Shown here piece by piece: positions 7,150-13,710 of a DNA stretch of 20,940 nt; position 1 is the first letter of the stretch, and the number at the start of each line of letters is the position of its first letter. This stretch comes from a virus: positions 1 to 20,940 of IMG/VR virus record IMGVR_UViG_3300021960_000645; one strand, 5' to 3'. The notes beneath the pieces are model-generated. The model worked only from the letters and a program-made list of their open reading frames with translations. It was not told the DNA's origin and ran no database searches. A program made the position numbers and the translations under genes.

Positions 7150-7846
7150 AGAATCTTTTGTTTGGGATACTACTGCATCTAATCCTTCTAAAGTAAGAGA
7201 CATACTTAAGAAAGGATATGACGTCTATATGGTAATGGTATACACTCATCCTGTTATTGCTTATCTTTCTAACGCTAAACGTAAAAGACAGGTACCTTCC
7301 TCAGCAGTTTTTTCTACATGGAGAAATGTTTACCAGCTTATAGAAGATTACAACAAAATGCTTAAAGGAAATCTTTCTATCTTTGTTAACACTAGAGGAG
7401 GAGAATTTGATAAGTACATAGAAGAGTTTAATACAGCTGCAAAAAATGGAGCAGCCGGCATATCAGATTACCTAGAGAGACTAAACGAAAAAGAAAACAT
7501 TGGTGGTTCATCATTTAGAACACCGGTAGAACTTTCTGGCCAAGAAGAACAAGAATTCTATAATGCAGTTAAAAATATAGATTACGATACGGAAGACTAC
7601 GGTGAGGATAGAGTATTAAAGAAGTATTTTCAAGATTGGTACAGCAAGAACGGTACAGGACCTGGTGATGATAAGTTAAATCAAAAACTTTCCACATACC
7701 GTAAACAAAAACAATCTGCAGCTGAAAGAGAAAAACAAGTTTTAGATAATATAGGTGAAATGCTATTTAGCCCAGTCTTCCAAGAAAAATTAAAGCATTC
7801 AACACCACAAGAAATAGATCAAAAAGTACAAGAATTTTTAGCATGA
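6920..7846 (+). CDS. P-loop kinase, zeta-toxin-like, with capsid-targeting-like leader
   Basis: A 308-residue protein. Walker A is GGAGVGKS at 21-28, preceded by strand KLVVMA. It is followed by NPDKYVE (about 43-49), placed like the substrate-binding segment of zeta-type kinases, then VWDTTAS, and an Arg-rich lid KRKRQVPSSAVFSTWRNVY. This order matches zeta toxin/AAA_33-type kinases that phosphorylate small molecules or sugars; no antitoxin gene is evident beside it. The first nine residues, MKLSTLILE|A, fit the T4 capsid-targeting and gp21 cleavage rule exactly (I-L-E|A), which might mean that the kinase is packaged. The last ~100 residues are a helical, charged extension ending QKVQEFLA. 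The start at 6920 lies inside the lipoprotein gene; a later start would lose the leader but keep Walker A only from Met19. The next gene overlaps by 4 nt. Confidence 0.85.
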   Translation: MKLSTLILEARDKPKLVVMAGGAGVGKSYLLNQLDLGSLPLVNPDKYVEDPNSPAYNKLTSGVALANKEAEDLSSNKESFVWDTTASNPSKVRDILKKGYDVYMVMVYTHPVIAYLSNAKRKRQVPSSAVFSTWRNVYQLIEDYNKMLKGNLSIFVNTRGGEFDKYIEEFNTAAKNGAAGISDYLERLNEKENIGGSSFRTPVELSGQEEQEFYNAVKNIDYDTEDYGEDRVLKKYFQDWYSKNGTGPGDDKLNQKLSTYRKQKQSAAEREKQVLDNIGEMLFSPVFQEKLKHSTPQEIDQKVQEFLA

Positions 7847-9054
7847 TAGCACTTTACCCAGGAGCATTTAAACCGCCACATCGAGGACACTTTGATGTAG
7901 TAAAGAGACTTTTAAACGGGACTCATAACGGTAAGTTGTATAATGTAGATACATATAAAGATGTAGGTTCATCTGCATTAGCTGGGGATAAAGATGAAAT
8001 TAAAAAAATAAATAAAGTATTAGTCTTCATAGGAGGAGGAGAACGCAACGGAATTAGCAAGAAAGAATCAAAAGCTATTTGGGATATTTATAAGAAGTAT
8101 CTTCCTGGCGTTGTAATCATGGATGGAGAAAAAAATCCTATGTTCGCTTCTAAAGATTATGCTAAAGCGAATCCTAATCAAGAATTTTATGCTATAGCAG
8201 GAATTAGAACAGAGGAAGATATTACTGATTTAAGAAGAATAACAACATATAAAAATACTCCAAATGTACAAGGATTAGTTATAGCAGGACCTGGAGAACA
8301 AAGAGCTACTAAATTTAGAGCAGCAATACTTTCAGGTAATTTAGATACGGTAAGAGATTTTTTTCCTGCCGAACTAAAAAATGAAGAGATTTTAAAAATA
8401 TTAAATATGCTTAAACAATCTATTATATCTGAAGCCATGGAGAATACAATAGAAGATTTATTTTCCAGCTGGTTTGAAGAAGATAAGATCAACGAAGGAT
8501 CTTCCGGTGCACCTACTGCTCCTAGATCTGTTATGCGCTCAGAAGATAGAGCAAAATTAATTACTCTATATAATAGAATCCGAAATCAAGTAGAAACCGA
8601 CCAAGTTCAAGTAAGCTTTCAAGATGATCATATTAGAGTTAGCTTAGCTGATAGAAGATATAGTAAAAACTTTGATTTTACACCTTTCATGGGGTCCATA
8701 TTAGAATACATGATTGATAAAGGTATGAAGATTACACCTCTACCTGAAATAAAAATTAAAAGAGATATAGCCGAATCACAAGATTTTTTTGGTAGAACAG
8801 CATACTATGATCCTAATGTTAATGAAGTAGTATTATATGTTGAAGGTAGACACCCTAAGGATGTTATGAGATCATTTGTACATGAAATGATTCATCATAT
8901 GCAGAATATAGAAGGAAGATTAACAGATATATCTACATCTAATACAAATGAATCATCTGCCCTTCAAAAATTAGAAGCAGAAGCATATATGAAAGGTAAT
9001 ATTACTTTTAGGAATTGGGAAGATAAAATTAAAAACGGTTATGAAAAATCTTAA
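7843..9054 (+). CDS. Fusion: HxGH nucleotidyltransferase plus HExxH metallopeptidase-like domain
   Basis: A 403-residue protein. Residues 1 to ~185 are a cytidylyltransferase-like/nucleotidyltransferase fold: YPGAFKPPHRGH with H13-R-G-H16, then VLVFIGGG, and RATKFRAAILSG, which stands for the usual S-T-x-I-R motif near the end. Such enzymes transfer NMP to substrates such as NMN or phosphopantetheine; the substrate here is unknown. Residues ~230-403 form a second domain with FVHEMIHHMQ, an HExxH zinc motif (H347, E348, H351), and E378/E380 in KLEAEAY as candidate third ligand (gluzincin-like). The linker begins at Met189 with MLKQSIISE|A and later has INE|G at 216-219, both fitting the prohead-protease consensus. 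So two once separate genes appear joined, and the joint may be cut in the prohead. The ATG overlaps the kinase stop (ATGA). Confidence 0.82.
   Translation: MIALYPGAFKPPHRGHFDVVKRLLNGTHNGKLYNVDTYKDVGSSALAGDKDEIKKINKVLVFIGGGERNGISKKESKAIWDIYKKYLPGVVIMDGEKNPMFASKDYAKANPNQEFYAIAGIRTEEDITDLRRITTYKNTPNVQGLVIAGPGEQRATKFRAAILSGNLDTVRDFFPAELKNEEILKILNMLKQSIISEAMENTIEDLFSSWFEEDKINEGSSGAPTAPRSVMRSEDRAKLITLYNRIRNQVETDQVQVSFQDDHIRVSLADRRYSKNFDFTPFMGSILEYMIDKGMKITPLPEIKIKRDIAESQDFFGRTAYYDPNVNEVVLYVEGRHPKDVMRSFVHEMIHHMQNIEGRLTDISTSNTNESSALQKLEAEAYMKGNITFRNWEDKIKNGYEKS
8407..8436 (+). other. Internal leader-like segment, possible second start or prohead-protease site
   Basis: In frame within the fused gene, the ten codons from Met189 read MLKQSIISEA. 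This has I7-x-E9-A10 counted from that Met, the same spacing as MKLSTLILEA of the kinase. It lies at the domain boundary. It may be the relic of a former gene start, a working internal start or a cleavage site. No strong ribosome binding site precedes it (GAAGAGAT is about 14 nt upstream). Confidence 0.45.
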
Positions 9055-9586
9055 TGAACTACTTGGCGACGGCATACCTTTAAAAGAAGCTAAACCAGTA
9101 CTACCTTATAAAATATACTGCGACATGGATGGAGTCTTGACAGACTTCCAAAAAAGGTTTGAACACTTCACAGGTAAAACACCTAAGCAGTACGAAGATC
9201 AAAAAGGCACCCCAGCATTTTGGCATTTAATAGATACTGAAATTGGAGTTAGATTTTGGGTAGGTATGGATTGGATGCCTCAAGGTAGAAGACTTTGGGA
9301 TTTTATTTCTCCTTACAAACCAGACCTTTTAACTTCTCCTTCTAGAGATAATACTTCTAGATTGGGAAAAAATTTATGGGTTAGAAATAACTTAAACCCT
9401 AAACCTAAGACAATATTTGCTTATTCTAAAGATAAGCAGAGATATGCAAATGAAAATACTATATTAATAGACGACAAAAAGTCTAACATAAACGAATGGA
9501 CTGCTAAGGGCGGGATTGCAATTAGATGTAAAGACGGCAACGTAGACCATGTTATAGAAAAGTTACAAGAATTAGGATATGAGTAA
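9041..9586 (+). CDS. HAD-superfamily phosphatase, 5'(3')-deoxyribonucleotidase-like
   Basis: A 181-residue protein starting 14 nt before the end of the fused gene. HAD motif I is YCDMDGVLTDF with nucleophile D28 and acid D30; motif II is LLTSPS at 96-101; motif IV is ILIDDKKSN with D144 and D145. The size, the insertion after motif I (FWHLID, FWVGMDWMPQG) and the 'CDMDGVL' form resemble 5' nucleotidases of the NT5C type. The likely reaction is dephosphorylation of a nucleotide or similar small phosphate ester, perhaps balancing the nearby kinase and nucleotidyltransferase. An L-K-E|A sequence at residues 14-17 fits the prohead-protease rule, but the leader is not of the I7-x-E9 type. Confidence 0.85.
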   Translation: MKNLNELLGDGIPLKEAKPVLPYKIYCDMDGVLTDFQKRFEHFTGKTPKQYEDQKGTPAFWHLIDTEIGVRFWVGMDWMPQGRRLWDFISPYKPDLLTSPSRDNTSRLGKNLWVRNNLNPKPKTIFAYSKDKQRYANENTILIDDKKSNINEWTAKGGIAIRCKDGNVDHVIEKLQELGYE

Positions 9587-10160
9587 TGAATCGTTATTAA
9601 AAAAAGAGTTTAAAGAATCCGATGTACAGAGAGTTAGAAATCTAGTAAATAAGGATTTTACTGCTAAAACTAAAGTACAAACCGGCTATCAGAAATCTTA
9701 TAAATCATATAGTGAAGGAGATATTTGGGAGGAAAACGGTAAGCAGTGGACTATTAAAAACGGATTAAAACAAAACATTACTAAACTAGATTCAGCTAAA
9801 AAAGCTATAAGAGTACCTTTAACTTGTCCGAAGTGCGGTGGTCCTATGAAACACCATTTAGCAAAAAAAATGTATAAGGTTCACGGTTTTTGTTTTGACC
9901 CATGCACTGTAGAATATGAAGCCGAGCTTAGAAAAGCTGGTTTGTATAAGCAGTATGAAAAGAGAATGATGTCTGGTAATATAAAAGGGTTTATGAAAGA
10001 TATTGAATCATGGGCTATAGAAATGTTAGAAGACAGCAACAGCTATGTTACTGAACAAGGGGATGTTGAAGACTGGGGTAAAATGAGCTCTAAATTTAAA
10101 CAGAACATACTAAATAATCTTAAAGAATATTTAAAAATACTTTCTAAACATGTCGAATAG
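9579..10160 (+). CDS. Zinc-ribbon-containing conserved phage protein
   Basis: A 193-residue protein; the ATG overlaps the upstream gene by 8 nt and AGGAT lies directly before it. The N-terminal part is basic and contains EGDIWEENGKQWTIKNGLKQ, then a four-cysteine knuckle: C83-x2-C86 (CPKCGG) and C105-x3-C109 (CFDPC), with His92, His93 and His102 between. A helical tail follows (EYEAELRKAGLYKQYEKRMM). The pattern suggests a zinc ribbon for nucleic-acid or protein binding. I recall similar proteins in marine T4-like phages as conserved hypotheticals; the role is unknown. Confidence 0.78.
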   Translation: MSNESLLKKEFKESDVQRVRNLVNKDFTAKTKVQTGYQKSYKSYSEGDIWEENGKQWTIKNGLKQNITKLDSAKKAIRVPLTCPKCGGPMKHHLAKKMYKVHGFCFDPCTVEYEAELRKAGLYKQYEKRMMSGNIKGFMKDIESWAIEMLEDSNSYVTEQGDVEDWGKMSSKFKQNILNNLKEYLKILSKHVE

Positions 10161-10190
10161 GTTATAAGGCTATTTATACTTATATAACCT
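10159..10190 (+). repeat. 8-bp inverted repeat flanking a TATTTATA motif
   Basis: AGGTTATA at 10159-10166 and TATAACCT at 10183-10190 are perfect complements with a 16-nt loop that holds CTATTTATA. There is no T-run after it, so it does not look like an intrinsic terminator. It occupies nearly the whole gap between two genes and could be an operator or an mRNA structure. Confidence 0.5.
10170..10178 (+). promoter_or_regulatory. CTATTTATA motif upstream of the membrane-protein gene
   Basis: Nine bases lying 16 nt before the ATG at 10195, in the loop of the inverted repeat. The octamer TATTTATA is the reverse complement of the T4 late promoter core TATAAATA and recurs in most gaps here. Its role as a promoter is inference. 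Confidence 0.4.
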
Positions 10191-10194
10191 TGCT

Positions 10195-10551
10195 ATGACA
10201 CAAAAAGAACTATTAGAAACAGTTATTAGCGAACTAGGCAATATCAAAAAACATATGCCTAATGGAGAGTTAAAACAGATGCAGAGAGATCTTAATTCTA
10301 TGAAAGAAGATGTCTCTGACCTTAAGTATACCTTACTCAATCCTGAAGATGGAGTCATTGTTAATACAAATAAAAACACAGATTTCCGCCGCTCTATGCA
10401 AGCTAATGAAAAAGAATTCCAATCTCAAATGTCTAAAATAAAGGAAATAGAGGATTGGAAAACTGGTGTAACTAGAGCTCTCTGGATTATATTTGGTATT
10501 ATGGCAGGTATCATAATTAGAATGCTAATGATGCATTCAGACAAAGTATAA
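10195..10551 (+). CDS. Coiled-coil protein with one C-terminal membrane helix
   Basis: A 118-residue protein. Residues ~1-48 and ~62-88 are charged helices with coiled-coil character; between them is NPEDGVIVNTNKN, a loop I recall from related phage proteins. A hydrophobic helix spans about 94-113 (RALWIIFGIMAGIIIRMLMM), followed by a short tail. The architecture, soluble coil then one C-terminal helix, resembles XhlA-like holin-associated proteins, so a membrane or lysis role is possible. Sequence identity is too weak to call it a holin. Confidence 0.72.
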   Translation: MTQKELLETVISELGNIKKHMPNGELKQMQRDLNSMKEDVSDLKYTLLNPEDGVIVNTNKNTDFRRSMQANEKEFQSQMSKIKEIEDWKTGVTRALWIIFGIMAGIIIRMLMMHSDKV

Positions 10552-10555
10552 GGAT

Positions 10556-11116
10556 ATGAAAAATTTTAAACAAGCACTTAAAGAACTACAAGAAGAAAAA
10601 CCAGGACTTTGGGCTAATATTAGAGCTAAAAGAGCTAGAGGTGAAAAACCTGCTCATAAAAATTCTAATGCTCATAAAGATGCAGTAGCAGCAGGTAAAA
10701 AGATCAATGCTATGTCTGAAGACAAAGCTGATGCAGTTAGATGGTTCGGTAATTTAAAATACTTCTATCAAAAAGCTTTTGCAGAGTTAAAAGGGGAAGA
10801 TAGAGAAACCTATAAGCAATTAGCTAAAGATTTCTTTTCTAAATTAGAAATAGATCAAAAAGTACGTTCTGTAGGATTAGATGAGCAAGAAGGTAAATCT
10901 CTTGAAGATCTAGAAATGGGAGAAAAATTTACCTTTAACGGTAAAGGATATACTTTTATAGAACTATACCCAGAAGTAGAAAATGCTGCAAGAGTAGTTA
11001 AACCAGACGGTAATAAAGCAGTAGTATCATTCGGAGGAGGAAAAGTAAATACAGGCAAGAAAGCAGGTATTGGACCTGATGCATTCGGTCAAGGTAAAGG
11101 ACATCATATTGACTAA
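10556..11116 (+). CDS. Conserved phage protein with 'KPGLWANIRAKRARGEKPA' motif
   Basis: A 186-residue protein with AAGGAT just before the ATG. The N-terminus carries EEKPGLWANIRAKRARGEKP, a basic motif that I recall in several proteins of marine T4-like phages. A helical middle follows (WFGNLKYFYQKAFAELKGED), then a small beta segment, FTFNGKGYTFIELYP, and a Gly-rich end, DAFGQGKGHHID. The end resembles the NAFGKGH segment of the 77-residue protein at 19164. No enzyme motif is visible. It may be a virion or DNA-associated protein; that is a guess from the basic motif. Confidence 0.72.
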   Translation: MKNFKQALKELQEEKPGLWANIRAKRARGEKPAHKNSNAHKDAVAAGKKINAMSEDKADAVRWFGNLKYFYQKAFAELKGEDRETYKQLAKDFFSKLEIDQKVRSVGLDEQEGKSLEDLEMGEKFTFNGKGYTFIELYPEVENAARVVKPDGNKAVVSFGGGKVNTGKKAGIGPDAFGQGKGHHID

Positions 11117-11349
11117 TGAAATTATCTCAACTCATACAACTTGTTAAAGAAGTAATGGTTGAAGAGCTTCTTGGTGAAAACTACGCCGACGGTAAAGTAA
11201 AAGGAAAATCTAGACCCGGTAGAGTTAAAAAATCAGGAGCCTCATGTAAGGGTTCTGTCTCCGACCTTAGAGCAAAAGCTAAAAAGTATGGCGGGGAGAA
11301 AGGAAAAATGTACCACTGGTGTGCTAATATGAAAGCTGGCAGAAAGTAA
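11116..11349 (+). CDS. 77-residue basic conserved phage protein
   Basis: Starts at a TAATG junction sharing one base with the upstream stop. Leader: MKLSQLIQLVKEVMVEE, an amphipathic helix. The body is rich in Lys and Gly: KGKSRPGRVKKSGASCKG, then DLRAKAKKYGGEKGKMYHWC and NMKAGRK. C44 and C69, with H67, may form a small metal site. Similar short proteins are common in marine T4-like phages. Its first 16 residues share 9 identities with those of the other 77-residue protein at 19164. Function unknown. Confidence 0.75.
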   Translation: MKLSQLIQLVKEVMVEELLGENYADGKVKGKSRPGRVKKSGASCKGSVSDLRAKAKKYGGEKGKMYHWCANMKAGRK

Positions 11350-11350
11350 C

Positions 11351-11373
11351 CTATTTATATTATATACGTATAT
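11351..11373 (+). promoter_or_regulatory. CTATTTATA motif plus 12-bp palindrome upstream of acidic protein gene
   Basis: CTATTTATA (11351-11359) is followed by the perfect palindrome ATATACGTATAT (11362-11373), all in the 38-nt gap before the ATG at 11388. ACGTATAT also occurs in the gap before 18313 at a similar distance from TATTTATA. Promoter or operator function is inferred from position. Confidence 0.42.
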
Positions 11374-11387
11374 TAAATAATTTGCAA

Positions 11388-12869
11388 ATGACCTATCAAG
11401 AAATTAAAGAGCGTTTAACTAAATGTGAAAACACATTAGAGTCCTTAAAAAACGGCTCATACAAAAATAACACTTCAATTAATGTAAAGGAAACTGCTCA
11501 GAAACTAGAAATGCTTCGAGAATCCCTTCAAAGCCAACTTTTAGAAGCTGAAAAAGGTATGGTAGCAACCGATGATGAAAATAAAGCTAAGGAATTAGCA
11601 GATAAAGGAGTCAACGTAAAACTTACCTCAGAAATGAAACCCGGTGATCCAGAAGACTTAGAAAGAAGAAGATTCGAAAGATTAACGCCTAAAGATCAAG
11701 AGACTATTGCAAAAATACATGCTTTAATGCAAAATGCTAATAAGATGGAAGGTGAAGACGATGACAGAGATGATGATGAATTATCTCCTGAGGAGTTAGC
11801 AAATAAATATGCTGGTTCCCCAATGCACCAATTACCAGGTATGGAAGAAGAAGAGCTTCCAGTAGCAGATGAAGTACCAGAAGAACCAGAAGCAGAAGGA
11901 GATCTTGACGTAGGTCATCAAGATGACGAACCTTCAATGCTTAAAAAAGATTTATATGATATAGCCACATATGCTGCAAAACTTTACAAACAGTTAGACA
12001 AATACGATCAGCATGACGGTGAAGTTGACTTTCCACATTGGTGGCAGAAGAAAGTTACCTTATCTAGAGAGTACCTATCCTCAGCACAACATTATTTAGA
12101 AGCAGAAGAAAAACAACCTGCTTTAGATCAATTAGCTTTAGAAGAAGGAGTAGAAGAAGCTTCTGCAAATGCAATTAAAAAAGAATATGATGCTTTAGTT
12201 GGCAAAATGAAACAACTAGCACAGCATTACAAAACTGCAGAAGGTGAAAAGAAAGAAAAAATTGTAGCTGCATTAAAACAACATACTGCTCGTAAAAAAG
12301 AACTAGAAGATCAATTAGATCAAGCTGTAGCAGGTACAAATAGGAACCAAGAACTAAACGAAAGAGGTAATAGTTACCTACGAGCTTTAGTTAGCGTCAT
12401 TAAGGATATGGCTGCAAACTTTGACGGAGATGAGGTAGGTGCAGCAGAAGAAGCAATGGAAGCTATTGCCCAAGAATATGATATTCCATTTGAATTTGGA
12501 GCTGGACCTTCTAGAGTACAGGAACTTTTTGGTTCTAAAGTTAATTATGATGAACTTATAGGACCTATTGTTAAAAGGTTCCACGAACTAAAAAAATACG
12601 TTAGCAAAAAAGAACCGGATGCACTGGACGATCTCCAGCAAGTAATTCGAGCTTTTGAAATCTTTGATGAAAAGATGTCTTACGGTACTCATATGGAGCT
12701 AGAAGAAGCTAAAGGGGGTAAATATGTAGTTCGTCCTTGTTCGGCTAAAAATACTCCTTGGGCAGTTTGGAAAACATCTGCTGATGGAGAAAACGATAAA
12801 AGAATTAAAGGCTTTAAAACTAAACCAGAAGCTCAAAAATTTGCAGATGAAAAAAACGCAGCTGAATAA
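11388..12869 (+). CDS. Large acidic, helical virion-like protein with FPHWWQ segment and DUF2188-like C-terminus
   Basis: A 493-residue protein; I start at the ATG at 11388 and not at the TTG two codons earlier. The N-terminal ~60 residues are a coiled coil. Around residues 120-180 is a very acidic linker (DDDRDDDELS, GMEEEELPVADEVPEEPEAEG). Then comes a helical module with KKDLYDIATYAAKLYKQLDK and VDFPHWWQKKVTLSREYLSS, which I recall from marine phage proteins. Next is a Lys/Glu coil, a helical section, and a C-terminal ~50 residues (YVVRP..., WAVWKT, GFKTKPEAQKFADEKN) that look like a DUF2188-type fold. L-E-E|A at 438-441 just before that fold fits the prohead-protease rule. The size, acidity and location before the head genes suggest a head-internal or scaffold-like role, unproven. 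Confidence 0.72.
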   Translation: MTYQEIKERLTKCENTLESLKNGSYKNNTSINVKETAQKLEMLRESLQSQLLEAEKGMVATDDENKAKELADKGVNVKLTSEMKPGDPEDLERRRFERLTPKDQETIAKIHALMQNANKMEGEDDDRDDDELSPEELANKYAGSPMHQLPGMEEEELPVADEVPEEPEAEGDLDVGHQDDEPSMLKKDLYDIATYAAKLYKQLDKYDQHDGEVDFPHWWQKKVTLSREYLSSAQHYLEAEEKQPALDQLALEEGVEEASANAIKKEYDALVGKMKQLAQHYKTAEGEKKEKIVAALKQHTARKKELEDQLDQAVAGTNRNQELNERGNSYLRALVSVIKDMAANFDGDEVGAAEEAMEAIAQEYDIPFEFGAGPSRVQELFGSKVNYDELIGPIVKRFHELKKYVSKKEPDALDDLQQVIRAFEIFDEKMSYGTHMELEEAKGGKYVVRPCSAKNTPWAVWKTSADGENDKRIKGFKTKPEAQKFADEKNAAE

Positions 12870-13710
12870 ACTTATATTAGAAGCATACGCTGAAGTATTA
12901 GCAGAGCTCAATGAAGCACCAAAAGGTCTTTTCTACATTAAGGTAGCTGTTAGAGATGCTAGAAAAGCCCTAACCATCATTGATGACAATCCAGCATACA
13001 GTAAAGCGGTTGAAATAAACGGAAGTGACACTTATTACTTAACCGATGAAGAATTAGCTTACGACTTGCTAATGGATTTCGGAGCCTACGACATTGAAGT
13101 AACCGATAGTAATATGGAAGAAGGTTATTTTGAAGGAGCTTTGAATGAATCACTCTTAGATGAGGTGGAAGATGAGCCAGTACCAGAAGAAGAACCTGAT
13201 ACAGATGCTCCTGAAGAGACAGTTTTAGAAGATGCTACAGATACTATTCTAGGACGATTTCCAACTCTAAAAGCTGCTATTACTAAACTCCAGACAGAAG
13301 ATTTCAAAGAGTTTGTAGATTCTATTGATTGGATATCACCTCGCCCTACCTCATTTAGAGTTAATCTAAAAAATGGTCAAGATTATATTTTAAAATGGAC
13401 CGGTAAAACTTTTGAAGCTCAAATAATGGGCAAAAGATATTACTTGAACAGAATCGATGACTACCAACAGGCTTTAGACAAATTAGCTCTCCTTTATAGA
13501 GAAGCTCCAATGAAAGGAGCTGGCGAAGAGGAAGCTTCCGGAGAAGATATCGGGTCTGCCGATACCGGTGGAGGGGAATTTCCTGGAGAAGAAGGAGGAG
13601 CCGGAGGCGGAGAAGACTTTGGAGGAGAAGAAGGCGGTGGAGAAGAAGGAGGAGAAGATCTTTCTGATGAACCAATTGATTTTGAAGCAGGAGAAGAACC
13701 TGAAGCATAA
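12847..13710 (+). CDS. Acidic conserved phage protein with Gly/Glu-rich tail and LILE|A leader
   Basis: A 287-residue protein. I chose the ATG at 12847, which overlaps the previous gene by 23 nt, because it gives MKKTQLNKLILE|A; the open frame upstream to 12784 only shadows that gene. Residues 10-13 (I-L-E|A) and 21-24 (L-N-E|A) both fit the prohead-protease rule. A helical and acidic region follows (DEVEDEPVPEEEPDTDAPEE). Then comes a compact domain, FPTLKAAITKLQTEDFKEFV to YYLNRIDDYQQALDKLALLY, with conserved-looking strands (FRVNLKNGQDYILKWTGK). The last ~65 residues are low-complexity Gly/Glu. Probably virion-associated; function unknown. Confidence 0.72.
   Translation: MKKTQLNKLILEAYAEVLAELNEAPKGLFYIKVAVRDARKALTIIDDNPAYSKAVEINGSDTYYLTDEELAYDLLMDFGAYDIEVTDSNMEEGYFEGALNESLLDEVEDEPVPEEEPDTDAPEETVLEDATDTILGRFPTLKAAITKLQTEDFKEFVDSIDWISPRPTSFRVNLKNGQDYILKWTGKTFEAQIMGKRYYLNRIDDYQQALDKLALLYREAPMKGAGEEEASGEDIGSADTGGGEFPGEEGGAGGGEDFGGEEGGGEEGGEDLSDEPIDFEAGEEPEA
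13516..13707 (+). repeat. GGA/GAA low-complexity coding tract
   Basis: Imperfect runs of GGN and GAA/GAG codons encode the Gly/Glu tail of the preceding protein. The tract is purine-rich on the + strand, so its complement yields a long leucine-rich open frame that is not a gene. Confidence 0.7.

Noticed and set aside
6920-7846. Kinase as the toxin of a toxin-antitoxin pair
   Set aside because: The fold resembles zeta-type kinases, but no antitoxin gene is visible beside it; the upstream gene is a lipoprotein. A phage metabolic or injected kinase is more likely.
8187-8492. 101-codon minus-strand frame inside the nucleotidyltransferase gene
   Set aside because: It lies opposite the conserved end of the nucleotidyltransferase domain, has no start signal and no recognisable motif.
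10159-10190. Inverted repeat as intrinsic terminator
   Set aside because: The stem is AT-rich with a 16-nt loop and no T-run follows.
12784-12846. Upstream extension of the acidic protein gene
   Set aside because: It covers the DUF2188-like end of the previous gene. The ATG at 12847 gives a leader like those of neighbouring genes.
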